The notes beneath the pieces were generated by a model, which saw only the letters and a program-made list of their open reading frames with translations, made no database searches and was not told the DNA's origin. Below, in pieces: positions 7,042-16,165 of a DNA stretch of 64,000 nucleotides; within the stretch, counting starts at the first letter, position 1, and each line of letters opens with the position of its first letter. Source of the DNA: Roseburia_D yibonii (lineage in GTDB: Bacteria; Bacillota; Clostridia; Lachnospirales; Lachnospiraceae); contig NZ_JACOQH010000001.1 in NCBI RefSeq assembly GCF_014297335.1, forward strand, positions 1 to 64,000, given 5' to 3'. Made by a program: the position numbers and the translations under genes.

Positions 7042-9669
7042 CTACCTATTTGCAATCGCTGCCTGTGCTGCTGCAAGTCTTGCGATCGGCACACGGAACG
7101 GTGAGCAGGATACATAATCCAGACCGATCTTGTGGCAGAATTCTACGGAAGACGGATCTCCGCCGTGCTCGCCGCAGATACCTACATGGAGCTTCGGATT
7201 TACCGGTTTTCCAAGTTTGATCGCCATCTCCATCAGTTTGCCGACACCGGTCTGATCGAGTTTTGCAAACGGATCGTTCTCAAAGATCTTGGTATCATAG
7301 TAAGAATTCAAGAACTTTCCTGCATCATCACGGGAGAATCCAAACGTCATCTGAGTCAGATCGTTTGTACCAAAGCAGAAGAAATCTGCCTCTTTTGCGA
7401 TCTCATCCGCAGTAAGCGCTGCTCTTGGGATCTCGATCATCGTACCTACTTCGTATTTCAGATCGATACCGGCTGCCTTAATTTCCGCATCCGCGGTCTC
7501 TACTACAACTTTCTTTACATATTTTAACTCTTTAACTTCGCATACAAGCGGGATCATGATCTCCGGCTCTACGTTCCAGTCCGGATGTGCTTTCTTCACA
7601 TTGATCGCCGCGCGGATCACTGCTTTGGTCTGCATCTTTGCAATTTCCGGATAGGTTACTGCAAGGCGGCATCCTCTGTGTCCCATCATCGGGTTAAACT
7701 CGTGCAGGGAAGCAATGATCGTCTTGATCTGCTCTACTGACTTATTCTGCGCTTTTGCAAGCTTTTCAATATCCGCTTCCTCTGTCGGAACAAATTCATG
7801 AAGCGGCGGATCTAAGAAACGGATCGTTACCGGGCATCCTTCCAGCGCTTCATAGAGTTTTTCAAAATCTCCCTGCTGATAAGGAAGGATCTTTTCCAGT
7901 GCCGCTTCTCTTTCCTCTACGGTATCGGAACAGATCATTTCACGGAATGCCGCGATTCTGTCCTCCTCAAAGAACATATGCTCCGTACGGCAGAGTCCGA
8001 TGCCTTCTGCGCCAAGCTCACGCGCTTTCTTCGCGTCCGCCGGTGTATCTGCATTGGTGCGTACTTTTAATGTTCTGTATTTATCTGCCCATTTCATAAC
8101 GCGGCCGAACTCTCCTGCGATCGTCGCATCCACGGTCGGGATCTGACCATCGTAAATATTACCGGTCGTACCATCCAGAGAAAGGAAGTCTCCTTCATGA
8201 TACTCTTTGCCTGCCAACGTAAATTTCTTATTTTCCTCATCCATTGCGATATCGCCGCAGCCGGATACACAGCAGGTACCCATACCACGCGCTACAACCG
8301 CCGCATGGGATGTCATACCACCACGAACGGTAAGAATGCCCTGAGAAGCTTTCATACCGGTGATATCCTCCGGAGAAGTCTCCAGACGTACCAGAACGAC
8401 CTTCTCTCCTCTTGCTGCCCATTCAACGGCATCCTCTGCGGAAAATACGATCTTGCCGCACGCAGCGCCCGGAGAAGCTCCAAGTCCCTTTCCTGCCGGT
8501 TTTGCTGCCTTTAATGCAGCCGCGTCAAACTGCGGATGAAGCAGGGTATCAAGGTTTCTCGGATCGATCATGGCAACCGCTTCTTCCTCGGTTCTCATTC
8601 TCTCATCCACCAGATCGCAGGCAATCTTTAATGCCGCCTGAGCGGTTCTCTTACCATTACGCGTCTGTAACATATATAACTGGCAGTTCTCAACTGTGAA
8701 CTCCATATCCTGCATATCTCTGTAGTGTGCCTCCAATGTGTTGCACACGATCTTAAACTGCGCATACGCTTTCGGGAATTTTTCTTCCATCTCGGAGATC
8801 TTCATCGGAGTACGCACACCTGCAACTACATCCTCGCCCTGTGCATTGGTAAGGAATTCTCCAAACAGACCTTTCTGTCCGGTTGCCGGATCACGGGTAA
8901 ACGCAACACCGGTACCACAATCCTCACCCATATTTCCGAATACCATCGCCTGTACATTGACTGCGGTACCCCAGGAATACGGAATATCATTATCGCGGCG
9001 GTAAACATTCGCACGCGGATTATCCCAGGAACGGAATACAGCCTTGATCGCTCCCATCAGCTGTTCCTTCGGATCATCCGGGAAATCACTGCCGATCTTG
9101 GACTTATACTCTGCTTTGAACTGATTTGCAAGCTCTTTGAGATCCTCGGCGGTCAGGTCGACATCCTGCTTTACGCCTCTCTTTGCTTTCATCTGATCGA
9201 TCAGTTCCTCAAAATATTTTTTACCGACCTCCATAACGACATCGGAATACATCTGGATAAAACGGCGGTAACAATCCCACGCCCACCGCGGATTGTTTGA
9301 TTTTTCCGCAATTACATTTACAACGTCTTCATTAAGACCTAGGTTTAAGATGGTATCCATCATACCCGGCATGGAAGCTCTCGCTCCGGAACGAACTGAT
9401 ACAAGAAGCGGGTTCTCTCTGTCACCGAACTTCTTGCCCGTGATCTTTTCCATTTTTACTATGTACTCATTAATCTGAGACTGTATCTCATCATTGATCT
9501 CTCTGCCATCTTCATAATACTGCGTACACGCTTCTGTCGTGATCGTAAATCCCTGCGGTACCGGAAGACCAATATTCGTCATTTCTGCTAAGTTAGCACC
9601 TTTTCCACCAAGAAGTTCACGCATATTGGCATTACCTTCTGTAAACAAATACACCCATTTTTTTGCCAT
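7042..9669 (-). CDS. ppdK: Pyruvate, phosphate dikinase
   Basis: An 875-residue PPDK, which interconverts pyruvate, ATP and phosphate with phosphoenolpyruvate, AMP and pyrophosphate in the cytoplasm. In clostridia it acts in glycolysis or gluconeogenesis alongside or in place of pyruvate kinase. The N-terminal nucleotide-grasp region begins KKWVYLFTEG and GGKGANLAEM. The swivelling phosphohistidine domain has TVRGGMTSHAAVVARGMG near residue 450, with the catalytic His. The C-terminal PEP-binding barrel ends in CGEHGGDPSSVEF and CSPFRVPIARLAAA. The length is normal. The start at 9669 follows AGGAGG by 10 nt; longer in-frame starts lack a ribosome site. It marks the conserved edge of the accessory island. 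Confidence 0.97.
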   Translation of the reverse strand: MAKKWVYLFTEGNANMRELLGGKGANLAEMTNIGLPVPQGFTITTEACTQYYEDGREINDEIQSQINEYIVKMEKITGKKFGDRENPLLVSVRSGARASMPGMMDTILNLGLNEDVVNVIAEKSNNPRWAWDCYRRFIQMYSDVVMEVGKKYFEELIDQMKAKRGVKQDVDLTAEDLKELANQFKAEYKSKIGSDFPDDPKEQLMGAIKAVFRSWDNPRANVYRRDNDIPYSWGTAVNVQAMVFGNMGEDCGTGVAFTRDPATGQKGLFGEFLTNAQGEDVVAGVRTPMKISEMEEKFPKAYAQFKIVCNTLEAHYRDMQDMEFTVENCQLYMLQTRNGKRTAQAALKIACDLVDERMRTEEEAVAMIDPRNLDTLLHPQFDAAALKAAKPAGKGLGASPGAACGKIVFSAEDAVEWAARGEKVVLVRLETSPEDITGMKASQGILTVRGGMTSHAAVVARGMGTCCVSGCGDIAMDEENKKFTLAGKEYHEGDFLSLDGTTGNIYDGQIPTVDATIAGEFGRVMKWADKYRTLKVRTNADTPADAKKARELGAEGIGLCRTEHMFFEEDRIAAFREMICSDTVEEREAALEKILPYQQGDFEKLYEALEGCPVTIRFLDPPLHEFVPTEEADIEKLAKAQNKSVEQIKTIIASLHEFNPMMGHRGCRLAVTYPEIAKMQTKAVIRAAINVKKAHPDWNVEPEIMIPLVCEVKELKYVKKVVVETADAEIKAAGIDLKYEVGTMIEIPRAALTADEIAKEADFFCFGTNDLTQMTFGFSRDDAGKFLNSYYDTKIFENDPFAKLDQTGVGKLMEMAIKLGKPVNPKLHVGICGEHGGDPSSVEFCHKIGLDYVSCSPFRVPIARLAAAQAAIANR

Positions 9670-9761
9670 ATCAACAGTTCCTCCTAAAATTAGTTGTAGT
9701 TCATTCGTGTTTTGCCACTTTTGAACAATATATTGTGTCCGCTTTCCGTTGCACATTATAT

Positions 9762-9789
9762 ATTTTAACACATTTTTAGATTATATCAA
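9762..9789 (-). promoter_or_regulatory. Candidate ppdK promoter
   Basis: Minus-strand TTGATA (9784-9789), 16-bp spacer, TAAAAT (9762-9767), about 93 bp upstream of the ppdK start in an AT-rich stretch. Other AT-rich -10 choices exist nearby. Confidence 0.45.
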
Positions 9790-9901
9790 CATTTTTTTGT
9801 CGTCTTTTTACAAAAGTCCTGATGATTTGTTTCATTCTTTAAAAGATCATATGTCAGAAATGACGGGATTATGTATGCCCGGATGCTGTCTTTTCCCCAT
9901 A

Positions 9902-9936
9902 ACAAAAAAAATTGCATAGATATGCAATTTTTTTGT
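9902..9936 (-). terminator. Terminator of the amino-acid transporter operon
   Basis: The palindrome ATTGCATA/TATGCAAT (9911-9928) is flanked by A-runs and T-runs, directly after the stop of the cytidylate-kinase-like gene. It should work in both directions. The rest of the gap to ppdK (9670-9901) shows only the promoter candidate. Confidence 0.8.
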
Positions 9937-9944
9937 TATCATTT

Positions 9945-10535
9945 TTAGTTGTCCTCTTTTGCCAGCGCAAGCACTGCCCTGACACATGCGTCCACACCTA
10001 TTCTCGATGAATTGAGCGCGATATCATACTGCTCCATACTTCCAAAGCTTGTATTGGTGTAATACGTACAGTATTTTTTCCGCACACGGTCGATCGCACG
10101 GATCTCATCCGCCGCCTGTGCCTCGGTCAGATGCTCCATTCTGTCTTTCATACGATTTAAGCGCCAGTTGAAATCAGCACGCACAAATACATTCAGACAG
10201 TCGTCATATTCCTTTAAGATCGCATTGGCATTTCTACCAACGATCACACAATGTCCTTTTTCTCCGATCTTGCGGATCACCTGCTTCTGCGCCTGAAAGA
10301 TCTTTTCACTCAGAGGCTTGTTATAGAAATTGAACAGGCTCTGCGTAAATCCGAAATTAACCGGGACTTTCTCATCCCATTCGATCAGGCTTGAAACATC
10401 GATATCCGCCTGCGCAGCTGCCATCAAGATCAATTCCTTATCATAATAATCATAGCCAAGGCTGTCTGCCAGTCTTCTGCCGATCTCTCCGCCGCCGGCG
10501 CCGAACTCTCTGCTTATGGTTATAATCTTTTTCAT
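9945..10535 (-). CDS. Cytidylate kinase-like family protein
   Basis: A 196-residue P-loop kinase of the cytidylate-kinase-like family (AAA_33-like), common in Clostridia and distinct from the canonical Cmk. The N-terminus IITISREFGAGGGEIGRRLA is the nucleotide-binding loop, followed by GYDYYDKELI. Later GHCVIVGRNANAIL and FVRADFNWRLNRM resemble the lid and base-binding parts. The substrate is not established, so I do not assign a nucleotide. It is the last gene of the amino-acid ABC transporter operon (16 nt after the ATPase stop), an odd partner with no obvious link to transport. Confidence 0.8.
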   Translation of the reverse strand: MKKIITISREFGAGGGEIGRRLADSLGYDYYDKELILMAAAQADIDVSSLIEWDEKVPVNFGFTQSLFNFYNKPLSEKIFQAQKQVIRKIGEKGHCVIVGRNANAILKEYDDCLNVFVRADFNWRLNRMKDRMEHLTEAQAADEIRAIDRVRKKYCTYYTNTSFGSMEQYDIALNSSRIGVDACVRAVLALAKEDN

Positions 10536-10551
10536 GAATCTCCTGCTCCTG

Positions 10552-11295
10552 TTATAAAACTTTATTTAAGAAATCTATGGTACGCGGTTCCTTCGGATTG
10601 GAGATCACCTCTTCCGGTGTTCCCTGTTCCACAATATAGCCGCCATCCATAAATACGACACGGCTTGCCACTTCTCTGGCAAATCCGATCTCATGGGTAA
10701 CAACGACCATTGTCATTCCATCTGCGGCAAGTTCTTTCATGACTGCGAGAACTTCTCCAACCATCTCCGGATCCAGCGCACTGGTCGGCTCATCAAAAAG
10801 CATGATATCCGGATTCATTGCAAGCGCACGCGCGATCGCAACACGCTGTTTCTGTCCACCGGAAAGCTGTGGCGGATACACATCTGCCTTTGCATCCAGT
10901 CCGACACGTTTTAAAAGCGCCATGCCCTTTTCACGGGCTTCCTCCTTGGTCATCTTTTTTAATTCTACCGGTGCCAGCATGATGTTCTCTAAAACCGTCA
11001 TATGCGGGAACAGATTAAAGTGCTGGAATACCATACCGATATTTTCTCTCAGCTTGTTGATATCTGTCTTTTTGTCATCCACATGAATGCCATCGACGAT
11101 GACTTCTCCTGCCGTAATATCCTCAAGACGGTTCAGGCAACGGAGAAACGTTGATTTTCCGGAACCCGAAGGTCCAAGGAGCACAACAACCTCTCCTTCT
11201 TTTATTTCCATATCAATGTCTTTTAAGACTTCGAGCTTTCCGAAACTCTTCTTTAAATTTTTAACTACTACTTTAGTTTGCTTCGAGTTTTCCAA
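10552..11295 (-). CDS. Polar amino-acid ABC transporter, ATP-binding protein
   Basis: A 247-residue ATPase of the GlnQ/ArtP group that powers amino-acid uptake at the inner face of the membrane. Walker A is GPSGSGKST, the signature motif LSGGQKQRVAIARALA, and Walker B DIMLFDEPTSALDPEMVGE, followed by the switch His in VVVTHEIGFAREV. The start is a TTG at 11295 with AAAGGAGG 7 nt upstream; it overlaps the permease end by 23 nt. It works with the permease at 11273 and the binding lipoprotein at 11989. The amino acid transported cannot be read from this subunit. Confidence 0.95.
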   Translation of the reverse strand: MENSKQTKVVVKNLKKSFGKLEVLKDIDMEIKEGEVVVLLGPSGSGKSTFLRCLNRLEDITAGEVIVDGIHVDDKKTDINKLRENIGMVFQHFNLFPHMTVLENIMLAPVELKKMTKEEAREKGMALLKRVGLDAKADVYPPQLSGGQKQRVAIARALAMNPDIMLFDEPTSALDPEMVGEVLAVMKELAADGMTMVVVTHEIGFAREVASRVVFMDGGYIVEQGTPEEVISNPKEPRTIDFLNKVL

Positions 11296-11953
11296 CGTTT
11301 ATCCTCCTTTCAATCCTCTTTGCTACCCGGGATAACGTGATGATGACAACCATGTACATAACCGCTACGATGCCCCATACCTGAAGCGCCTTAAACGTGT
11401 TACCTACGATGATATTACCTGCCTTTGTCAGTTCCGGGAATCCGATAACCGAAAGAATGGAAGTATCCTTTAAGGAGATGATGAACTGGTTGATGATAGA
11501 TGGGATCATTGTACGGATCGCCTGCGGAAGAATTACCTTTCGCATGGATTTTCCATAACTGAGACCCAGGCTTCGTGCCGCTTCCATCTGTCCTTTGTCC
11601 ACCGACTGGATACCTGCGCGGAAGATCTCCGCCATATAAGCTCCGGCGTTCATGGAAAGTGAGATTGTTCCTGCCACAAGTGCGGTCAGCTTAAAATCGG
11701 TAAATCCGATTGCCTTTACCGCTGCCGGGATACCAAAATATATGAAATACGCCAGTACGATGAGCGGCACCCCACGGATGCCGTCCACATATATCGTACC
11801 GATACAATTCAATATTTTTGATTTGCTCACGTTCATCAATCCGAAGATCAGACCTATTATGAACGCGAAAATGAGGGATAATAAAGTCAGAAGAAGCGTC
11901 TGTCCCAGGGACTGAAGCAACATGACCTTATATGTCTGTATAATTGAAATCAT
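11273..11953 (-). CDS. Polar amino-acid ABC transporter, permease
   Basis: A 226-residue integral membrane permease of the HisM/GlnP family. About five hydrophobic segments are visible, starting with LLLTLLSLIFAFIIGLIFGL. The family's EAA-like loop that contacts the ATPase appears as EAARSLGLSYGKSMRKVILP. The gene lies between the binding protein (35-nt gap) and the ATPase (23-nt overlap), so the three are co-translated. A single permease gene suggests a homodimeric channel. Confidence 0.94.
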   Translation of the reverse strand: MISIIQTYKVMLLQSLGQTLLLTLLSLIFAFIIGLIFGLMNVSKSKILNCIGTIYVDGIRGVPLIVLAYFIYFGIPAAVKAIGFTDFKLTALVAGTISLSMNAGAYMAEIFRAGIQSVDKGQMEAARSLGLSYGKSMRKVILPQAIRTMIPSIINQFIISLKDTSILSVIGFPELTKAGNIIVGNTFKALQVWGIVAVMYMVVIITLSRVAKRIERRINVGKLEAN

Positions 11954-11988
11954 ACCTGTCTGACCTGCTTTCGCTTTTTTCTATTCGT

Positions 11989-12822
11989 TTATTTTGTATA
12001 TTTATCCACAATTTCCTGATATGTTCCGTTTGCCTTGATGTCTGCAAGACCTTTGTTGAACATTTCAAGAAGTTCTGCATTCTGTCCCTTCTGTACTGCA
12101 AAGCCGTAAGAAGAACCTGCTGCTGTTGTGCCTTCCGGCATTTCCATTCCGGCACCCTGTTTGATGTTATATGCCATAACCGGATAATCTTCAAAACATG
12201 CTACGGTGTTTCCGGTGATCACGTCCTGATACATTGTCGGAGAATCTTTAAACTCTACGATGTCAAATCCGTACTGATCCGCGATGGATTTTGCGTAATC
12301 GGAACCGTTTGTTGCTGTCTTTACTGCTACTTTCTTTCCGTTTAAGTCATCATAGGAAGCGATGGAAGAACCTGCTGCCACTGCCATGGTAACATCCGCA
12401 TCATAATATGCGTCTGAGAAATCGAACGTCTCTTTTCTTTCATCTGTGATAGACATTCCGGCGATCACACCATCTGCCTGTCCGGACTGTACGGCTACAA
12501 GCGCTGCGTCAAATCCGAGAGACTGTAATTCATATTCAAATCCCTGATCCTTTGCGATCGCATCTAAGAGATCCACATCGATACCTACAAATGCTCCGCT
12601 CTCATCTGTAAATTCAAATGGTGCAAATACCGTATCGGTTGCGATCACATATTTCTTTCCGCTTGCGGAAGATGCAGTGTTTCCGCTTTCTGTTGCAGAT
12701 GTTTCTTCTTTTGCTGCGGAAGATGTATTGCTGCTGTCATTTCCTGTAGATGAACCACATCCTGCGAGCATGGATGCTGTCATTCCCAATGTTAAACAAA
12801 TTGCCATCATTCTTTTTTTCAT
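11989..12822 (-). CDS. Amino-acid ABC transporter substrate-binding lipoprotein
   Basis: A 277-residue extracellular binding protein anchored as a lipoprotein. The start at 12822 follows GGAGGT; the signal peptide ends in MLAGC with the lipidated Cys at residue 22. A Ser/Thr-rich linker follows, then the periplasmic-binding-protein type 2 fold: VIATDTVFAPFEFTDESG, GIDVDLLDAIAKDQGFEYEL, VQSGQADGVIAGMSITDERK. The aromatic and acidic ligand-loop residues fit a polar amino-acid binder; glutamine or cystine would be guesses. It is first in the operon with the permease, ATPase and a kinase-like gene. Confidence 0.94.
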   Translation of the reverse strand: MKKRMMAICLTLGMTASMLAGCGSSTGNDSSNTSSAAKEETSATESGNTASSASGKKYVIATDTVFAPFEFTDESGAFVGIDVDLLDAIAKDQGFEYELQSLGFDAALVAVQSGQADGVIAGMSITDERKETFDFSDAYYDADVTMAVAAGSSIASYDDLNGKKVAVKTATNGSDYAKSIADQYGFDIVEFKDSPTMYQDVITGNTVACFEDYPVMAYNIKQGAGMEMPEGTTAAGSSYGFAVQKGQNAELLEMFNKGLADIKANGTYQEIVDKYTK

Positions 12823-12886
12823 AATAGTTACCTCCACGTATTATTTTATCCATATTATCGCGCAAAATGCCACGAATATGCTTTTG

Positions 12887-12915
12887 ATTATATCGGAAAA
12901 CAAAACTTCTGTAAA
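12887..12915 (-). promoter_or_regulatory. Promoter of the amino-acid transporter operon
   Basis: Minus-strand TTTACA (12910-12915), 17-bp spacer, TATAAT (12887-12892), about 65 bp before the binding-protein start. Confidence 0.7.
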
Positions 12916-12925
12916 GCCCCAAGCA

Positions 12926-12962
12926 AAGAAAAGAGCCTGTCCATAAAAATGGAAGGCTCCTT
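12926..12962 (-). terminator. Terminator after glyS
   Basis: A GAGCC/GGCTC stem with an inner ATGG/CCAT pair, followed on the minus strand by TTTTCTTT, immediately downstream of the glyS stop. Confidence 0.8.
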
Positions 12963-12971
12963 TGTCTTACA

Positions 12972-14369
12972 TTAAAACGCGAATTTTTCTGTAAAATACG
13001 CATCAAGATCTGAAATTTTAATACGTTCCTGTTCCATGGTATCTCTGTCACGGACAGTTACTGCCTGATCTTCTTCGGAGTCAAAATCGTAGGTTACGCA
13101 GAACGGAGTACCGATCTCATCCTGTCTGCGGTAACGCTTTCCGATATTTCCTCTGTCATCAAATTCACAGTTATATTTCTTGGAAAGCTGTGCAAATACT
13201 TTCTCCGCGCCTTCGTTTAATTTCTTGGAAAGCGGAAGCACACCGATCTTGATCGGAGCAAGCGCCGGATGGAAATGCAGTACGGTACGCATATCCGGTT
13301 TTTCCTCGGTTCCGATATTTTCCTCATCATATGCAGCACATAAAAACGCGAGAACTACACGATCCGCGCCGAGTGACGGCTCAATGACATATGGAATATA
13401 TTTCTCGTTCTTGGTGTCATCAAAATAAGTAAGATCCTGTCCGGAAGTATTCTGATGCTGGGTCAGATCGTAATCGGTACGATCCGCAATACCCCAGAGT
13501 TCACCCCAGCCAAACGGGAAACGGAATTCGATATCGGTTGTTCCCTTGCTGTAAAAGACAAGTTCTTCCGGTGAATGATCGCGCAGACGGATTTCATCTT
13601 CTTTGATGCCAAGGCTGTATAACCAGTCACGGCAGAACGCTCTCCAGTACTGGAACCATTCGGTATCGGTTCCCGGCTCGCAGAAAAATTCAAGTTCCAT
13701 CTGTTCAAACTCACGGGTACGGAACGTAAAGTTACCCGGTGTGATCTCGTTACGGAACGATTTTCCGATCTGTCCGATTCCAAACGGGATCTTCTTTCTG
13801 GATGTTCTCTGTACGTTCTTAAAGTTTACAAAAATACCCTGTGCGGTCTCCGGTCTTAAATAAACCGTGTTCTTTGCGTCCTCTGTAACGCCCTGGAAAG
13901 TCTTAAACATCAGGTTGAACTGACGGATATCGGTAAAATTGTGCTTGCCACAGCTCGGGCACGGAACTTCATGCTCGTCGATGAAGTTTTTCATTTCTTC
14001 CTGAGACCAGCCGTCTACCGATCCGCCATAATCAATCCCGTGTTCATCACAGAAATCCTCGATCAGCTTGTCCGCGCGGAAACGCTCGTGACATTCTTTG
14101 CAATCCATAAGCGGATCTGAGAATCCTCCCAGATGTCCGGATGCTACCCATGTCTGCGGATTCATAAGGATCGCGCAGTCTACACCGACGTTGTACGGAT
14201 TTTCCTGGATAAATTTCTGCCACCATGCTTTTTTTACATTGTTTTTCAGTTCCACACCGAGATTTCCATAATCCCAGGTATTCGCAAGTCCACCATAAAT
14301 GTCGGAACCCGGATATACAAATCCTCTTGCCTTTGCCAGCGCAACAATCTTGTCCATTGTCTTTTCCAT
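12972..14369 (-). CDS. glyS: Glycyl-tRNA synthetase (dimeric, class II)
   Basis: A 465-residue GlyRS of the single-chain homodimer type that charges tRNA-Gly in the cytoplasm. The N-terminus has the family signature GFVYPGSDIYGG and NTWDYGNLGVELK. Two Cys pairs (CKECHERF and CPSCGKH) lie in the insertion. Class II motif 2 is around FRNEITPGNFTFRTREFEQM, and motif 3-like residues occur in GLDRVVLAF-type sequence (here GADRVVLAFLCAAY). The C-terminal anticodon-binding domain follows. I start it at the ATG at 14369 preceded by GTGAGGTT. It is the second gene after the lipoprotein at 14390 and ends at a strong terminator. Confidence 0.97.
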   Translation of the reverse strand: MEKTMDKIVALAKARGFVYPGSDIYGGLANTWDYGNLGVELKNNVKKAWWQKFIQENPYNVGVDCAILMNPQTWVASGHLGGFSDPLMDCKECHERFRADKLIEDFCDEHGIDYGGSVDGWSQEEMKNFIDEHEVPCPSCGKHNFTDIRQFNLMFKTFQGVTEDAKNTVYLRPETAQGIFVNFKNVQRTSRKKIPFGIGQIGKSFRNEITPGNFTFRTREFEQMELEFFCEPGTDTEWFQYWRAFCRDWLYSLGIKEDEIRLRDHSPEELVFYSKGTTDIEFRFPFGWGELWGIADRTDYDLTQHQNTSGQDLTYFDDTKNEKYIPYVIEPSLGADRVVLAFLCAAYDEENIGTEEKPDMRTVLHFHPALAPIKIGVLPLSKKLNEGAEKVFAQLSKKYNCEFDDRGNIGKRYRRQDEIGTPFCVTYDFDSEEDQAVTVRDRDTMEQERIKISDLDAYFTEKFAF

Positions 14370-14389
14370 ATCTCTAACCTCACATTTCA

Positions 14390-15121
14390 TTATTTGTATA
14401 TAATATATGCCAATCCGGTATCTGCACTGTCAGAACCCTCACCGTAAACGGTTGCCGTATCTTTTCCGGTAACCTTCACATGATCCGATACATAGAGGAT
14501 CTCACCCTTCACCTTGACATCTGTATCCTGTTCTAAAATAAGTACCTTGCGGTCTTCCTCGGAAAGCACTTCATCTGCGGAAATCCCGGATACGGTCTCT
14601 GATGCCGGTTCCCATGCAGTTTCCGTGTTTTCTTCTATGATCTGACCCTGGATCACATTCTCCGTAGCCGCTTCTTCTTCCGGTACCGTGGCTGCTTCTG
14701 TTCCTGTCTCCGCACTCTCATCCGGTGTCTTAAAATTCACATCAAAATCATAACCGTCCGCCTGTGCCTGCAGCAGAGTTCCCGTATACAGCTTTGCCTC
14801 GTTGAAAGACGCGTAACTGTCGTAACCGTCATACTCCATCAAAAGACGCGCAACACCGTTTTTCACTTCGTATTTCTTTACCTCGACGCCGGATTTTCCG
14901 TTCTCTTCCTGATAAGAAGCCACTGCATCATCAATGTAACTCTTTAACTCATCCTCATTATAGTAATCCTCGCCGAAGTCCTCTACGATCACCTCGGTGA
15001 TCTTCCCGTTTGACCCTACATACAGCGTATTGGTATCCACGTCCATGGATACTCCGCCACAGCCCGACAGAGAAAGCGCCATAATAAGAATCGCCGGACA
15101 AAGTCCTGCTGTTTTTTTCAT
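14390..15121 (-). CDS. Putative lipoprotein of unknown function
   Basis: A 243-residue secreted lipoprotein. The start at 15121 follows GAGGAGG. The signal peptide has a hydrophobic core AILIMALSLSGC with the lipidated Cys at 21. The mature protein begins with a domain around NTLYVGSNGKITEVIVEDFG and YYNEDELKSYIDDAV. A low-complexity Glu/Thr/Ala-rich stretch follows, and then a C-terminal part with ILYVSDHVKVTGKDTATVYG. I do not recognise a named family. It has its own promoter and is transcribed with glyS, a conserved pairing in Lachnospiraceae as far as I recall. A cell-envelope role is likely only because of the lipid anchor. Confidence 0.85.
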   Translation of the reverse strand: MKKTAGLCPAILIMALSLSGCGGVSMDVDTNTLYVGSNGKITEVIVEDFGEDYYNEDELKSYIDDAVASYQEENGKSGVEVKKYEVKNGVARLLMEYDGYDSYASFNEAKLYTGTLLQAQADGYDFDVNFKTPDESAETGTEAATVPEEEAATENVIQGQIIEENTETAWEPASETVSGISADEVLSEEDRKVLILEQDTDVKVKGEILYVSDHVKVTGKDTATVYGEGSDSADTGLAYIIYK

Positions 15122-15174
15122 AAAGTTCCTCCTCACTGTCACCAAAACAGTCTTCGCTCCTGTTAATCTTATGT

Positions 15175-15203
15175 ATTATACTATTTTCATATTCTGATTT
15201 CAA
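15175..15203 (-). promoter_or_regulatory. Promoter of the lipoprotein-glyS unit
   Basis: Minus-strand TTGAAA (15198-15203), 17-bp spacer, TATAAT (15175-15180), about 54 bp before the lipoprotein start. It separates this unit from recO. Confidence 0.75.
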
Positions 15204-15212
15204 GCCGCAATC

Positions 15213-15959
15213 TCATTTTACCGGCGACTGGTTTAAAATCTCCAAGGACTTAAAGTGATGCGGGATATAACTGTTCCAGTAATTCCCCATCACCTGTTCC
15301 AACACGAGAAGCACCTGTTCGGTGACCGTAAAGGTATAGAGTTTTTTTAATTCCACAGAAATAATGTACTGGAGTGTATACAGCACGGACTCATTTAAAA
15401 GGATACCACTCTCCATGGTTCCGCAGTCTTTGCAGAGCGTTCCCCGGTATTTGACACTGAAATAGCAGAGATCCTCTTTTTTTCCGCACTTCATGCAGGA
15501 GAATACATTCGGATATTCCCCGTTTACGACCAGTACCCGAAGCTCATAGATCACCTTCACCAGACGATTGTTCAAAGACGGATGCTGAAGCGCCCGAAGC
15601 GACTGGTATAAAAGCTTTAACATCTGCCGCTCGTCGTTGTTTTCCTGCGTATAATAGGACGCAAGTTCCAGAAAATAAAACCCGTAATAAACACTGTCGA
15701 GATCATTCAAAAGATCCCTGAAATAATTCGCGACCGTCGCTTTCACAAGCGTGTATGTAGTCCTTCCCTCAAACAGTTCAAATTCACCGTAACAAAACGG
15801 ATTCGCCGCCGCAAGGAGCTGGCTGTTCGGCCTTCTTGCTCCTTTTGCGAACGCCGTGATCTTTCCCCGTTCTTTGGTCAGTATCGTCAGTCTTTTGTCA
15901 TAATCTCCTATGGGCATTGTCTGCAAAACCATTCCCGTCAGCACGATGGTCTGCCCCAT
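15213..15959 (-). CDS. recO: DNA repair protein RecO
   Basis: A 248-residue recombination mediator that helps load RecA on SSB-coated DNA in the RecF pathway. The N-terminal OB fold begins VLTGMVLQTMPIGDYDKRL with TKERGKITAFAKGARRPNS. The middle is helical, and a four-Cys zinc site appears as CMKCG and CKDCG separated by about 20 residues. I start it at the ATG at 15959 behind AGAGGTGAG; the in-frame GTG at 15971 sits directly on that ribosome site. Its 5' end overlaps the yqzL-like gene by 62 nt, and era lies just upstream. Confidence 0.95.
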   Translation of the reverse strand: MGQTIVLTGMVLQTMPIGDYDKRLTILTKERGKITAFAKGARRPNSQLLAAANPFCYGEFELFEGRTTYTLVKATVANYFRDLLNDLDSVYYGFYFLELASYYTQENNDERQMLKLLYQSLRALQHPSLNNRLVKVIYELRVLVVNGEYPNVFSCMKCGKKEDLCYFSVKYRGTLCKDCGTMESGILLNESVLYTLQYIISVELKKLYTFTVTEQVLLVLEQVMGNYWNSYIPHHFKSLEILNQSPVK

Positions 15960-16080
15960 AAACGCTCTCACCTCTTACTTTTTCGTCTGCCATATGCTCT
16001 TTTTTCTCACTGTACCTGTAAGTAAGGTAATCCTCTACTTTTCCCGTTGTCACAAATGTATCCCAGGCTTCGTCTCTCAT
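15898..16080 (-). CDS. YqzL-like small protein
   Basis: A 60-codon gene between era and recO, exactly where Bacillus subtilis has yqzL. The conserved part is the first half, RDEAWDTFVTTGKVEDYLTY, matching the family's W-x-x-F-x-x-T-G-x-x-E-x-Y-L pattern. It has a strong ribosome site (GGGGGA) 6 nt before the ATG, which argues it is real despite its size. The last third overlaps the recO start in another frame and is probably less constrained. Function unknown. Confidence 0.75.
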   Translation of the reverse strand: MRDEAWDTFVTTGKVEDYLTYRYSEKKEHMADEKVRGESVYGADHRADGNGFADNAHRRL

Positions 16081-16165
16081 CTGAAATCCCCCTTGGTCAT
16101 ATTTCTTTTGCAGGTAATATTAGGATTTCCGAATTCATACAGGATATACTAGAAAAAAAAGCCAG

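Noticed and set aside
7132..9300. Several long plus-strand open frames across ppdK
   Set aside because: They are antisense shadows of ppdK without ribosome sites or family features.
12972..15203. Glycine riboswitch or T-box for glyS
   Set aside because: The leader from the promoter at 15175-15203 is about 50 nt and shows no such structure.
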